64,000 nt of DNA from an uncultured Acidobacteriaceae bacterium (GCA_937879855.1 CALFMO010000069.1:124001-188000); one strand, 5' to 3'; numbered from the stretch's first letter, positions 1 to 9,064 are shown. Notes: a model not told the origin generated them from the sequence alone. Made by a program: numbers and translations.

Positions 1-724
1 TTCCGGCGCGAACTTTCAGGGCATCCAGTTGCTTCTGTTTCAGGTCGGCCAGAACTCGCATCTGATCGACCTTGGCCTGCAATTCTGCGAGTTGCGAGTC
101 GATCGACTTCTGGCTGCTGACCAGGCGTTGGTCCTCCAGGCTGTTGCGGGTCGTGAGTTCGTCGGACTTGCCCTTCGAAGCTTTGTAGGCGAGGCCCGAG
201 ATCACGCCGAGGTCGTAGAGCGCCTTGTCGGTCTGCGCTTGCAACTCCGCCTGGGTATAGTCTGCCTTGACCGTGGCGGCGCCTGCTCTCTGATTCATCA
301 AGTCGCTTTCCAATTTCATTTTCTGGCTTTGGTAGTCAGCCACGGCCGCCTTCCACTGCAACTGCGCATCCACGGCCGACTGCTCCACTTGCGGGTTGCT
401 CATATCGACCAGCACTGTGTCAGCTTTCACCGGAGAACCACCGGGCAGGACGCGAATCCGCACCACAGTGGCTTCAGTCTCCGCAGGAATTTGCAACACC
501 GCTTCCTGCGATGGGACTAGAGAGCCCACTCCGCGCACCTGGCGCAGCATCGGACCTCGCTTCACGGAGTCGGTCCATACGGTGCCGCGCTCCACGGTCG
601 GCGCCGCTGGGCGCAGCCGGTAAACTCCCATCGTTATCGCCGCGACGACCACAATGGCCACAGCCGACAATAAGATCTGCCGTTTGCGTTTCTGTTGCTT
701 AAACTCGGGACGAGCGATATCCAT
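1..724 (-). CDS. HlyD-family efflux periplasmic adaptor (partial)
   Basis: This is the first 241 residues of a membrane-fusion (periplasmic adaptor) protein; the 3' part lies outside the window. The reading frame starts at the ATG at 724 and is open to position 1. Residues about 1-16 are basic, followed by one hydrophobic anchor (about 17-35), a barrel/lipoyl-like stretch (about 45-105, with a PSQEAVLQIP segment) and then a long Gln/Ala/Lys-rich alpha-helical hairpin (about 115-240). That order is typical of adaptors that link an inner-membrane ABC or RND pump to an outer-membrane channel. The cognate pump is not visible. A short inverted repeat lies about 120 bp upstream. Confidence 0.8.
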   Translation of the reverse strand, partial: MDIARPEFKQQKRKRQILLSAVAIVVVAAITMGVYRLRPAAPTVERGTVWTDSVKRGPMLRQVRGVGSLVPSQEAVLQIPAETEATVVRIRVLPGGSPVKADTVLVDMSNPQVEQSAVDAQLQWKAAVADYQSQKMKLESDLMNQRAGAATVKADYTQAELQAQTDKALYDLGVISGLAYKASKGKSDELTTRNSLEDQRLVSSQKSIDSQLAELQAKVDQMRVLADLKQKQLDALKVRAG

Positions 725-824
725 CGCTGGAGTAGTGGCAAGTACCGCACCACTCGGGGTCCGTGGGCAAGTCTCTGAAATGGAAGGGGATAATAGTGTG
801 CCGGGTAGCCTCGAAAAAACCGGG

Positions 825-863
825 ATTGTCCGGACTGGGATTCAACTGTCCACGATCGGACAG
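825..863. promoter_or_regulatory. Candidate operator upstream of the efflux adaptor
   Basis: The 161-bp gap between the S9 peptidase stop and the adaptor start contains ATTGTCCGGA (825-834) and a perfect inverted repeat CTGTCC-N6-GGACAG (846-863). The same 10-mer occurs in the opposite orientation upstream of the S9 peptidase (2903-2912). This could be a binding site for a local regulator; no regulator gene is visible. Functional assignment is inference. Confidence 0.3.
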
Positions 864-885
864 TGAAAGACGGGTAAGAAATTAA

Positions 886-2877
886 TCATTTCGCGGCTGC
901 ACGATCACTCGACGAAGGCTCCGCTTTCAAATAATGGTCGAACCATCCGACTAGCCGATCCATGATGTCGCGCTGATGAGCCGGCTGCCGAATGGCATGG
1001 CCTTCGCCCTCGTAGACCACCAACTGCGTGTCTACGCCCAAGGTTTTCAACGCGTGCCAGAATTCGCGCGACTGCGGCTCCGGTACTTCACCATCGCGTT
1101 CCCCCACCAAAATGAGGGTCGGAGTTTTGGCATTCTTGATGAAGGTTATGGGTGAGCTTCGCGCATAAACCGCAGGATCGTCGTAAACCGACGCGCCGAA
1201 ATAGGGAATCATCCACTCGTCAATATCATTCTCTCCATAGTAACTTTGCCAATTGGATAATCCGGCGCCGGCAACGGCCGCTCGGAAACGATGAGTCTGG
1301 GTCACCGCCCACATCGTCATGAATCCGCCATAGCTCCAGCCAAAAATTCCGATGCGCTGGTCATCGACGGGCAGGGTTTTCACAACTTCATCGACTCCCG
1401 CCAAGATGTCGCGAAAGTCGCCATAACCAAAGTCTTTCACGTTTCCTTGAGTGAACTTTTCGCCCTGCCCGTAGCTGCCGCGAGGGTTGGGATAGAGCAC
1501 GAAATATCCCTGAGTGGAGAGGTTGTGCAAGTTCAGCGCGCGACTGGGCCAGGCGGGACGTACAGCCACCGCCGGTCCACCGTGAACCACGACCACCATG
1601 GGATAGCGGCGGCTTGGGTCGTAATCCTTCGGATACAGAAGCCAGCCTTGGACGCGCATGCCGTCACTCGTCCAGTGCAAGTTTTTCATCTCGCCCCAGT
1701 CCGGCTGGACAGCATCGTTGGAATGCGTCAGTTGTTTCCAATTGCCGATCGATCCCGCCCAGACTTCGGCGGGATGCGCGGGTGAACTCCTGATTGCGGC
1801 AGACTTCGCATGATCAGCGGAAAAGGATGCCGACAGTGACTCCGGCCCCGACCAGAGTTGGTCGACCTTCCCGTTATTGAGATTGACAGTAGCAATGCCA
1901 GACTGACCGTCGATGTTTTCGGTGAACAAGATTTTGTCAGGGGCTGCCCAGTAGATTGAATTGGGAGACGCGGTAATTCCGGGAGTTACGATACGCGCAC
2001 TTCCGCCGTTCGCAGGCACGACAAGAATGTCGCCGCCAGTGGAACCTTCGTCGCTCATCAGGCCTTCAATAAAGGCGATGCTCTTCCCATCTGGCGACCA
2101 GCGTGGAACCGCGATCTGCAAATGAGGCTTATAAACGGACTGAAGAGCGCCATCCGCCAGACTCAACCGATAGATCTGCGCGACGTACCAATTGGAGTCG
2201 CCAGCACCGTGCGCCGCAATCAGAGCGAAGTCTTTGCTGTCTGGGGACCAGTGGTATTCGTAAACGTACATATCGGGCGGCGAAAGTTGCCGCACCGTGC
2301 CCGAACCAACGTCAACAGTTGTGAGACGCTGTTCAAAAACCTTGTCGTCGATCACGCCAGTCTCGGGCGTCATCGGCATCAAGGGGCCAGCAGCGCGTGG
2401 CGCGTTCTCGGTAAACAGGATCGCCAGCGTTTTTCCATCGGATGACCACGCGGGTTCGGCAAGAAATCCTTTAAGGCTCGTCAACTTGCGTGGGGAGCCG
2501 CCATCGCGGTCCGCCACGTACAGTTCCGATTGTTTATCGCCATCGGCATCGGAGAGAAACGCCAAGTGCTTGCTATCGGGCGACCAGCAGACGTCTTCTT
2601 CCTGGGTGGCGCTGCCGTCCTTAGCAGCCGAAATACGCCGCGGTTGCGTGCTCGATGACCCAAGATCCTGAACGTAAATGGCCGAGCCCCCACCTTCACC
2701 CGCCAATGACTCCACCCACGCGACGTGGGTTCCATCCGGAGAAATCGTTGCTTGGCGAAAGCTTCTGACGGATGGACTTGCGCCTTGCCCCAGCGCGAAA
2801 GCAATCGCGACGAAGTAAATTACAAACCCGAACGCCATCCGCGTCACGGGCGATTTGATTCGACGGTTCGTTCTCAT
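886..2877 (-). CDS. S9-family (prolyl oligopeptidase/acylaminoacyl-peptidase-like) serine peptidase
   Basis: A 663-residue exported peptidase of the S9 family, cleaving short peptides in the periplasm. A hydrophobic signal segment (about 14-30, ending near ALGQG) is followed by repeated WSPDSK/WSPDGK blades of a TolB/beta-propeller domain (about 40-400) and a C-terminal alpha/beta hydrolase. The catalytic triad is visible: Ser515 in GWSYGG, Asp595 in GERDGE and His627 in GEGHAI. Length matches the family. The start at 2877 is preceded by GAGGA on the coding strand. It has no close operon partner; the adaptor gene downstream is 161 bp away. Exact specificity cannot be read from sequence. Confidence 0.93.
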   Translation of the reverse strand: MRTNRRIKSPVTRMAFGFVIYFVAIAFALGQGASPSVRSFRQATISPDGTHVAWVESLAGEGGGSAIYVQDLGSSSTQPRRISAAKDGSATQEEDVCWSPDSKHLAFLSDADGDKQSELYVADRDGGSPRKLTSLKGFLAEPAWSSDGKTLAILFTENAPRAAGPLMPMTPETGVIDDKVFEQRLTTVDVGSGTVRQLSPPDMYVYEYHWSPDSKDFALIAAHGAGDSNWYVAQIYRLSLADGALQSVYKPHLQIAVPRWSPDGKSIAFIEGLMSDEGSTGGDILVVPANGGSARIVTPGITASPNSIYWAAPDKILFTENIDGQSGIATVNLNNGKVDQLWSGPESLSASFSADHAKSAAIRSSPAHPAEVWAGSIGNWKQLTHSNDAVQPDWGEMKNLHWTSDGMRVQGWLLYPKDYDPSRRYPMVVVVHGGPAVAVRPAWPSRALNLHNLSTQGYFVLYPNPRGSYGQGEKFTQGNVKDFGYGDFRDILAGVDEVVKTLPVDDQRIGIFGWSYGGFMTMWAVTQTHRFRAAVAGAGLSNWQSYYGENDIDEWMIPYFGASVYDDPAVYARSSPITFIKNAKTPTLILVGERDGEVPEPQSREFWHALKTLGVDTQLVVYEGEGHAIRQPAHQRDIMDRLVGWFDHYLKAEPSSSDRAAAK

Positions 2878-3233
2878 TCCTCTGAAATCTCCTGTTTAAG
2901 GTTCCGGACAATCCGTCATCCTACACTCAATCGGCCCGTTCGCGCACCGAACCCGGTCAGCTAACGTCAGGTCGGCCCTACTCTGTTTGACGCAAATATT
3001 CTTTGTAACGATGTAACGCTGTGCCCCCCTTCTGCACTATCCCAATAAGTGGAGGACATCGCGAGGTAAAGCGGTGAGCCACAGTTCAGGATTCAGCTTG
3101 GCAACCACCAGGTTGGGTTCACATGAGTGCCGGAGCCGATCCGGGGGGAAGCGGCTCCGGCCCTTTTTGATTCGGAATTTTTTAGGAACGGCGCAGACCT
3201 TCTCGATCCGAGGTCACAGGAGTTTGACTTCCA
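2878..3233. other. Intergenic region upstream of the sigma factor operon
   Basis: This 356-bp gap between divergent genes has no credible protein gene. It holds the TCCGGACAAT element (2903-2912), a possible promoter with TTGACG at 2987-2992 and a weak -10 near 3011, a TGTAACGATGTAACG double repeat (3004-3018) and a strong hairpin terminator (3129-3168). The layout could be a short RNA or attenuated leader read toward the sigma factor. I do not recognise a known riboswitch class. Confidence 0.4.
3129..3168 (+). terminator. Rho-independent terminator / leader attenuator
   Basis: Perfect 10-bp stem GCCGGAGCCG (3129-3138) with CGGCTCCGGC (3152-3161), 13-nt loop, followed by CCTTTTTG. No plus-strand gene precedes it, and it sits 65 bp before the sigma factor start, so it would end a short leader or small RNA. 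Confidence 0.7.
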
Positions 3234-3977
3234 GTGCAGAATACTCGGCCCACCGCACCCACCGTTTGCCGTCGGAGTAATCACTCCATTCTGAACCGTC
3301 CCGCCTTGTCTGCGCCCAACACCGAAAACGGCAACGGTGGGCCACCTCCAGTGCTACACTTTCTGACACTTCCACGAGTGCGGGGCAAGTGCTTGGAGTT
3401 CCAGTCTTTTGACGAGTCCTACCTCAGCCGCTTGCGGTCTGGAGATTTCCGGACTCAGGAGAATTTTTCGGCCTATTTCAGCGCGCTCATCAAGATCAAG
3501 TTGGGCTCGCGCCTGAAATCGCCCGAGGCGATCGAGGACGTGCGCCAGGAAACTTTTGCCCGATTTTTCGTTGCATTGCGCGACGGGAAGATTCTTCATC
3601 CCGACCGCTTGGGCCCATTCGTAAACTCTATTTGTAATAACGTCCTGCTCGAGCACTATCGCTCTTCCGCGCGAAACACTTCGCTTGATGAGGAGGAAGA
3701 GAAGAATTTTCCTGCCTTAAACATCGACATGCTGGGGGCGCTCAGCGCGAAAGAAAGAGAGAACAAGGTCCGGGAAATCCTGGACAAGCTCTCTGAACGC
3801 GACCGGCGGCTGCTGCGCGAAGTGTTCCTGGAAGAACGGGACAAGGACCAGGTTTGCAAGGATTTTGGAGTTGATCGGGAGTATTTACGCGTGCTGTTAC
3901 ACCGTGCCAAGCAGGCATTTAAGTCATCATATCTGAAGCATTCGGGAGAGAATCCCCCGGATTTTGCTTCAGCCTGA
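3234..3977 (+). CDS. ECF-type RNA polymerase sigma factor
   Basis: A sigma-70 family factor that directs RNA polymerase to alternative promoters. Region 2 is visible around residues 75-145 (SPEAIEDVRQETFARFF, then a conserved NNVLLEHYR helix) and region 4 around 180-235 (LSERDRRLL, a helix-turn-helix ending LRVLLHRAKQAF). The GTG at 3234 has AGGAG 11 nt upstream, but the first ~50 residues are low-complexity and unlike the family. GTG 3378 or TTG 3393 would give a more usual ~200-residue protein, so the start is uncertain. It is followed after 41 bp by a membrane anti-sigma gene, the standard arrangement for ECF control and usually autoregulated. Confidence 0.88.
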   Translation: MQNTRPTAPTVCRRSNHSILNRPALSAPNTENGNGGPPPVLHFLTLPRVRGKCLEFQSFDESYLSRLRSGDFRTQENFSAYFSALIKIKLGSRLKSPEAIEDVRQETFARFFVALRDGKILHPDRLGPFVNSICNNVLLEHYRSSARNTSLDEEEEKNFPALNIDMLGALSAKERENKVREILDKLSERDRRLLREVFLEERDKDQVCKDFGVDREYLRVLLHRAKQAFKSSYLKHSGENPPDFASA

Positions 3978-4018
3978 GTAAGGTTGTGATGCCATTAGGC
4001 GTCACGGGAGAAATAATC

Positions 4019-4681
4019 ATGGACCACACAGCGGTGGTTCGACAAAAAATCACGGAACGATATTTACTCGACGAACTTGATCCCCAACTACGGGACGAGT
4101 ACGAAGAACACTATTTTGGCTGCCAGGAATGCGCCGTGGACGTTAGCGCGGGCGCGCAGTTTGTGGAGCAAGCCAAGAACGTCCTGGCGGAACACACGGA
4201 CCCAGTTCCTGTTCCGGCGGCTCCACGCCGGAATCCAGATGCGGGATGGTTTGCCTGGCTTCGCCCAGCCTTTGCCGCGCCCGCACTGGCGCTTCTGCTG
4301 CTGGTGGTGGGGTATCAGAATGTGAGGTTTCAATCGGAACTCAACCGCCCCCGGGTTTTGCCGGCGGTTTCAGTGAACGTCGGAACATGGGGTGCGGGCG
4401 GTCCATTGACCGCGGTCTCCGAGGGTAAAGGCTTGCTTCTGTTTGTGCGGATCCCGCCCGATGGCGCTTATGCCCGCTATGCCGCAGATCTATACAGTCC
4501 GAGCGGAAAGCTGCAGGGATCATTCACCATCGTGCCTGCCGCCGGTCAAGACCAGTGGCCGGTGACGGTCCCAGGCATTCACCGGGAAGCAGGCACTTAT
4601 ACTCTGGCGGTGCACGGCATCACCGCCGCAGGGGAAAGAACAGATCTGGGGACCACATCGTTCGAATTGCAAATTCAGTGA
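4019..4681 (+). CDS. Membrane anti-sigma factor with zinc-finger (zf-HC2-like) N-terminus
   Basis: A 220-residue protein. The start at 4019 is chosen because GGGAG precedes it by 8 nt; a longer frame from 3986 has no such site. The N-terminal 45 residues carry the YLLDELDP helix and the H-x3-C-x2-C zinc-binding signature (HYFGCQEC) of anti-sigma domains. A single transmembrane helix lies near residues 84-102, and the remainder is a likely periplasmic beta domain with no recognised fold. It probably holds the preceding sigma factor inactive until an envelope signal. It sits 41 bp after the sigma gene and 28 bp before the next gene. Confidence 0.85.
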   Translation: MDHTAVVRQKITERYLLDELDPQLRDEYEEHYFGCQECAVDVSAGAQFVEQAKNVLAEHTDPVPVPAAPRRNPDAGWFAWLRPAFAAPALALLLLVVGYQNVRFQSELNRPRVLPAVSVNVGTWGAGGPLTAVSEGKGLLLFVRIPPDGAYARYAADLYSPSGKLQGSFTIVPAAGQDQWPVTVPGIHREAGTYTLAVHGITAAGERTDLGTTSFELQIQ

Positions 4682-4709
4682 TGAGTTCTAAGCCCGGCGG
4701 GGGTACACT

Positions 4710-5612
4710 ATGGCGATTATGACGCCGACACCAGCTGACTCAGTACCTTCCCATGATTACTTTGCCAGGGCACAGCTCCTCAGCGGGCACCTGGAGCGCC
4801 CCATCGATCAGACGATCGAACCGCAGGCGGCGGTCTCACTGGATGGCCCAATAGATGGCCATTTCTCGCGCCATGCGGAAAATGTCAGCATTGAAGGATT
4901 CATTTCCTTCAGCCGAGGCAGAACCAGAGTTTCAGGCGCCCGCAGCTTAAAAGATAACGGCTGGGTGACCCTCGCCACATCGGTCCTGGAAGGCCTGAAC
5001 GTTTTCGAAATCTTTACGGCGGACCGCTTGGTTTCGCAGGTTTCCACGGATCATCCCTACAAGGATGGCCATTTCCCGCATGTGACTTTCCTGGGAACGC
5101 AATTTCAGGGCTTTCGCGTCGGCGGCTTCGAACCCACACTCACGCTGAATCTCGGCATCTGCGAACGGCCAGCAGCCGGCGACCGGTCGTTTTTCCAGGA
5201 TCAAAACTTCCTGCGACGAGTTGAAGAACAGGCCTCGAAGATTGCTGGAGGGCGCGGACTTCCCAAAGAGTTAAAGGATGAGTACGATGAGAGGCTTGCC
5301 TACATCAAGACGCTTATCGGCGACGGCAGCGCGGGCGAAAAAGGCGGCCACAAGCCCATCACATGTTCTCTGGTCCAGAGTATCGGCGAGATTCCGATTC
5401 CCGGAGTGCAGTCGTTCGGGAACGTTCTGCTGATTCCGGAGTTTGGCACGGTGAGGCTGGCCGAGATCGAAGTGGGCGAGAAGGCAGACTCGAAGACCGG
5501 CAGACCAAACGTTTACTTCACACTCACTGCGGCAAAGATGAAGCTGGGGTGCGTAGGAGACGGTACTCTCGCTGCTGGAGGTGTGCAGGCCAACGGAGCC
5601 ACCTATCCGTAG
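4710..5612 (+). CDS. Unknown protein of the sigma/CHAT operon
   Basis: A 300-residue protein that I do not recognise. It has no signal peptide or membrane segment. Residues about 55-240 look beta-rich (repeated hydrophobic/charged alternation with VSIEGFISFSRG and GFRVGGFEPTLTL). It is cotranscribed between the anti-sigma gene and a CHAT protein gene that it overlaps. In CHAT systems the neighbouring gene often encodes a regulator or substrate, so it could be a target of the caspase-like domain; that is inference only. The start ATG at 4710 follows a G-rich stretch; ATG 4719 is an alternative. Confidence 0.75.
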   Translation: MAIMTPTPADSVPSHDYFARAQLLSGHLERPIDQTIEPQAAVSLDGPIDGHFSRHAENVSIEGFISFSRGRTRVSGARSLKDNGWVTLATSVLEGLNVFEIFTADRLVSQVSTDHPYKDGHFPHVTFLGTQFQGFRVGGFEPTLTLNLGICERPAAGDRSFFQDQNFLRRVEEQASKIAGGRGLPKELKDEYDERLAYIKTLIGDGSAGEKGGHKPITCSLVQSIGEIPIPGVQSFGNVLLIPEFGTVRLAEIEVGEKADSKTGRPNVYFTLTAAKMKLGCVGDGTLAAGGVQANGATYP

Positions 5613-8089
5613 TTTTTACCCTTAGTTTCTTGATCGGCACTGGGCTGGGCTGCAACCATAGCCCCAGCGTGGAGTCCTCCTATAGTCACGCCTATCAACT
5701 CTTCATGCATGGCGATCTGACACAAGCCCAGAAAGAGGCCGAACAGAGGTGCGATCAGTTTCAGCAGTCCAACCCCGAATGGGCCTGGAAGTTCAGAGTC
5801 CTGGAAGCCGAAACTCTCTTGCTGCGCGGTATGAGCCAGGAAGCTCTGACGCTCCTACGTAGCCAATCCGCGTTTCCCGATGACAAGAATCTGGTAGTCG
5901 AGATACTCGCAATTGAAGGAGTAGCATACGCGCGGGTGCACTCTTTTCCTGAGGCGGACCGTAGCCTCGAAAAAGCGACGCATCTGTGCGCCGGAGTTCA
6001 GGAAGTCGCGTGCGGCAGCGTGATGCGGGCACAAGGGATTCTCGCTCTGGAACGGGGCCAACTGGTTTCTGCGCGAAAGCTTTTCGAGGACTGCCTTTCG
6101 TTCGCGCGCCAAAAAGGTGATGGTCTTCTCGAAGCGTCCGCTCTTTCGAACCTGAGCGCAACCGCTCTCAAGGAGGAACATTTCGGTGAGGCCGCCGACT
6201 GGGCAGATGCCGCATATCAAACTTCAACCGGTTACGGCGCGAGCAGCGTTGCGACCAAGGCTCTAGGCAATCTCGGCTGGGCTTACTACAAACTCGGGGA
6301 TTTAGAAAAATCCTTGGAGTTATTCCAACAGACAGAGAATCGGGCCGTTCAGCTTGGAGAGACGTTCGACCAGGAAAACCAGCTTACCAATATCGGCTAT
6401 ATCTATGTAGACCGTCATCAATACGGCCGGGCGGCTCAATCCTTCCGGCAGGCCCTGGACCTTGCCGAAGGCAATAAAGTAAAGCTGCACGTTTACAACG
6501 TCCTGCGTGTCTTGGCGCGCCTCTCGTTGCAGACCGGCGACACAGACAAGGCCACGCAGTATGCCGAGCGGGCTGAGCAAATCGCGCGCGAGAGCAGCAA
6601 CCACATCGACGAACTTTATCCGATGCTGATTCAGGGGCAGGTAGCGGAACAGCGTGGCGATGCCGTCAGAGCTCGGCAGATCTTCGAGGGCGTTCAACAA
6701 GATAAGGTTTGCCCAGTCTTTTTAAAATGGGAGGCCCACCATTCGCTGGCGCTTCTGGATGAACACCAGAAGCAAACCGACGCAGCCGACCGCGAATATC
6801 GCGCGGCGCTGGCCACATTCGAAACTGCTCGCGCGAGCGTGAAGCGTGAAGATTTTCATCTTTCATTCCTCACCAACGCAGCGCAGATTTATGACGACTA
6901 CGTTCATTTTCTCGTCACGCGAGGAAAAACGGAGGAAGCGCTGCGCTGGGCCGATTACAGCCGCGCTCGCACTCTGTCTGAGGGTCTAGCTCTGCTCTCG
7001 AAGGGCTCCTCGAACGCTGAACACGCCGGACCTCCAGCTTTGAATGCTCGCGAGATTTCGCGGCGGGCGAAAGGAACGTTGCTGTTCTACTGGCTGGGCG
7101 AGAAGCAGTCATTTCTGTGGGTCATCACGCCCTCGAAAACTAGTCTCTTCCCTCTTCCTCCTGCCTCAGAAATCGATTCGTTGGTGCAACGTTATCGCAG
7201 TTCTCTGAACGGCCCCGAAGACGCTCTGGCATCCAGTGGGGATGGGCGTTCGCTCTATCTCGCCCTCGTCGCACCAGCAAAGGCGCTTCTGGCGGCCAAT
7301 GCGAAAGTGTTTATTATCCCCGACGGCAGTCTGAACAATCTAAATTTCGAAACGCTGGTGGTCGACGAACCGAAGCCTCACTATTGGATTGAAGATGCCG
7401 ACGTGGTGAATGCGAGTTCGCTCCGCGTGCTCGCTTCGTCTCTTAGTCAGGAGGGCACCCGCGAGCACAAACGCCCACGCAAGCTGCTCCTGATTGGCGA
7501 CAGTGTCGCCCCGAGTCAAGAATATCCCGAACTTCCTCGAGCGGGTGAGCAGATGCGCAGCGTCGCGCGGCATTTCCCCCCCACCGACGAAAAAGTTTAC
7601 CAGCGCGACCAGGCCACACCGTCGTCATACTTAACAAGTGATCCCGAAAAATTTTCGCACATTCATTTCGTCGCGCACGGGACGGCCAGCCGTTTGAGCC
7701 CGCTCGACTCGGCGATTGTGCTCTCCAAGAGCCCGGTCGAGACCGACTCTTTTAAGCTCTACGCTCGCGATATTGTTCAGCATCCGATGCACGCGGACCT
7801 GGTCACAATTTCATCGTGCTATGGCGCCGGCTCCCGTGCGTATTCCGGCGAAGGCCTGGTGGGCCTTGCCTGGGCGTTCCTGCGAGCCGGAGCCCACAAC
7901 GTCATCGCGAGCCTGTGGGAAGTCACCGACGCCTCCACGGAACAACTCATGGATCGTTTCTACGACGAACTCAATAACGGCGCCAGTCCAGATGCAGCCC
8001 TGCGCGCGGCCAAACTTTCATTGCTCCACGGCAGCGCCTTTCACAATCCTTTCTACTGGGCGCCGTTTCAGCTCTACACCGGGTCGTGA
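5549..8089 (+). CDS. TPR-repeat CHAT (caspase-like) domain protein
   Basis: About 846 residues from GTG 5549; the frame is open back to ATG 5363, but that would overlap the previous gene by 250 bp. The start is uncertain (a TTG near 5630 is also possible). An N-terminal hydrophobic stretch ending LGTGLGC-like suggests a signal or an imperfect lipobox. Residues about 40-430 are TPR-type helical repeats (NLGWAYYKLGDLEKSL, NIGYIYVDRHQYGRA). The C-terminal CHAT domain carries the catalytic dyad: His710 in FVAHGTA and Cys757 in ISSCYGAG, followed by GLAWAFLRAGA and LWEVTD motifs. CHAT proteins are caspase-related proteases or signalling proteins. Last gene of the sigma-factor operon. Confidence 0.88.
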   Translation: MRRRRYSRCWRCAGQRSHLSVVFTLSFLIGTGLGCNHSPSVESSYSHAYQLFMHGDLTQAQKEAEQRCDQFQQSNPEWAWKFRVLEAETLLLRGMSQEALTLLRSQSAFPDDKNLVVEILAIEGVAYARVHSFPEADRSLEKATHLCAGVQEVACGSVMRAQGILALERGQLVSARKLFEDCLSFARQKGDGLLEASALSNLSATALKEEHFGEAADWADAAYQTSTGYGASSVATKALGNLGWAYYKLGDLEKSLELFQQTENRAVQLGETFDQENQLTNIGYIYVDRHQYGRAAQSFRQALDLAEGNKVKLHVYNVLRVLARLSLQTGDTDKATQYAERAEQIARESSNHIDELYPMLIQGQVAEQRGDAVRARQIFEGVQQDKVCPVFLKWEAHHSLALLDEHQKQTDAADREYRAALATFETARASVKREDFHLSFLTNAAQIYDDYVHFLVTRGKTEEALRWADYSRARTLSEGLALLSKGSSNAEHAGPPALNAREISRRAKGTLLFYWLGEKQSFLWVITPSKTSLFPLPPASEIDSLVQRYRSSLNGPEDALASSGDGRSLYLALVAPAKALLAANAKVFIIPDGSLNNLNFETLVVDEPKPHYWIEDADVVNASSLRVLASSLSQEGTREHKRPRKLLLIGDSVAPSQEYPELPRAGEQMRSVARHFPPTDEKVYQRDQATPSSYLTSDPEKFSHIHFVAHGTASRLSPLDSAIVLSKSPVETDSFKLYARDIVQHPMHADLVTISSCYGAGSRAYSGEGLVGLAWAFLRAGAHNVIASLWEVTDASTEQLMDRFYDELNNGASPDAALRAAKLSLLHGSAFHNPFYWAPFQLYTGS

Positions 8090-8320
8090 GACGCTTCGCA
8101 ATTCAAAAGCGCACCAACTTGCCGTGTTAAAATTTTCAGGCAATATTGCGCGTCTTTGTCGGAGGGCCGTGCACCGCACGAATCTCCGACTGAAACGGTT
8201 TTGAACTTGAACGCCAGAGCGGTTTTGACCGTTGGACGCGTGGACTTCTCAGGCGGGATCTTCGGCGAACTCAGGCTGGTCGTTCATTTTTTTTTTGGAG
8301 GAACCGGAAAACGAAAGCCG

Positions 8321-9064
8321 ATGAGGATACAAAGGCTGATATTGCTCTCCCCGCTTCTTCCCTGTTTATTTCTCGCTTCACGTTCTCTCGCCCAAGGCAC
8401 AGCCCCCGAACCATCAGATGGAATCGTTGAGACCCCAAAGCCCGCTCCCAAACCAGACTTCAACCGGGAAATCTATTACAAGAACAAGCTGGAATTTTCC
8501 CTTGAATCAGGATGGCATCCCGTCAACATTCCCTGGGTCTACGATTTTCTGGTTGGCGATAGCTACAACATGACACCTCTGAAATATACGTTAGTGCCAG
8601 TTCTCGCATCCCTGCGGTGGCACGTGAACGATATCGGAGGTCCGTGGATCTTGCGCGGCAACTTTGATTTCACCTTTAGCGGCGCCGTCACGCTCATTCC
8701 ACGGGGGCCTGAGACTCACTATTTTGTTTTCATCTACGGTATCCGGCGAAATTTCGTGCATCGGAACTGGAGGGTTGTGCCGTTTTTCGACCAACGAGGC
8801 GGCGCCGGGTTCATTGACGCGAAAGAACCACTCGGGGTTCAGTTTGCGCAAGGACAAAACCTGACGTTCACTTACATGATGGGCGCTGGAGCGCGCTATA
8901 ACTTTAATCCCAAGTATTCAATTTCGGCTGGCATGAACTACATGCATATATCGAATGGTTATTTGTCTGAACCCAAATTCACGAATTATGGCATCAACGT
9001 TTATGGTCCAATGTTCGGGATCGATGTCCGTTTGGGCAAGGCTCATGATGACACCTCACAATAG
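8321..9064 (+). CDS. PagL-like lipid A 3-O-deacylase (acyloxyacyl hydrolase)
   Basis: A 247-residue outer-membrane enzyme. A signal peptide covers residues 1-26 (hydrophobic, ending SLAQG), so the ATG at 8321 is preferred to the longer frame that begins at 8156. The mature protein has alternating amphipathic strands typical of an 8-stranded barrel. The PagL active-site signature is visible as HISNG near the C-terminus, with acidic residues just after it, and the protein ends in the usual aromatic/hydrophobic last strand. Such enzymes remove the 3-position acyl chain of lipid A. A GGAGGA lies 18 nt upstream of the start, rather far for a ribosome site. Confidence 0.78.
   Translation: MRIQRLILLSPLLPCLFLASRSLAQGTAPEPSDGIVETPKPAPKPDFNREIYYKNKLEFSLESGWHPVNIPWVYDFLVGDSYNMTPLKYTLVPVLASLRWHVNDIGGPWILRGNFDFTFSGAVTLIPRGPETHYFVFIYGIRRNFVHRNWRVVPFFDQRGGAGFIDAKEPLGVQFAQGQNLTFTYMMGAGARYNFNPKYSISAGMNYMHISNGYLSEPKFTNYGINVYGPMFGIDVRLGKAHDDTSQ

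Noticed and set aside
3019..3128. Possible known riboswitch before the sigma factor
   Set aside because: The sequence did not match the core of SAM, TPP, cobalamin, glycine, fluoride, ZTP or cyclic-di-GMP classes as I know them.
5363..5548. N-terminal extension of the CHAT protein from ATG 5363
   Set aside because: It would overlap the preceding gene by 250 bp and yields an Arg-rich segment before the hydrophobic signal-like stretch.
8156..8320. N-terminal extension of the lipid A deacylase from TTG 8156
   Set aside because: The ATG at 8321 places a normal signal peptide at the N-terminus; the extension would bury it.
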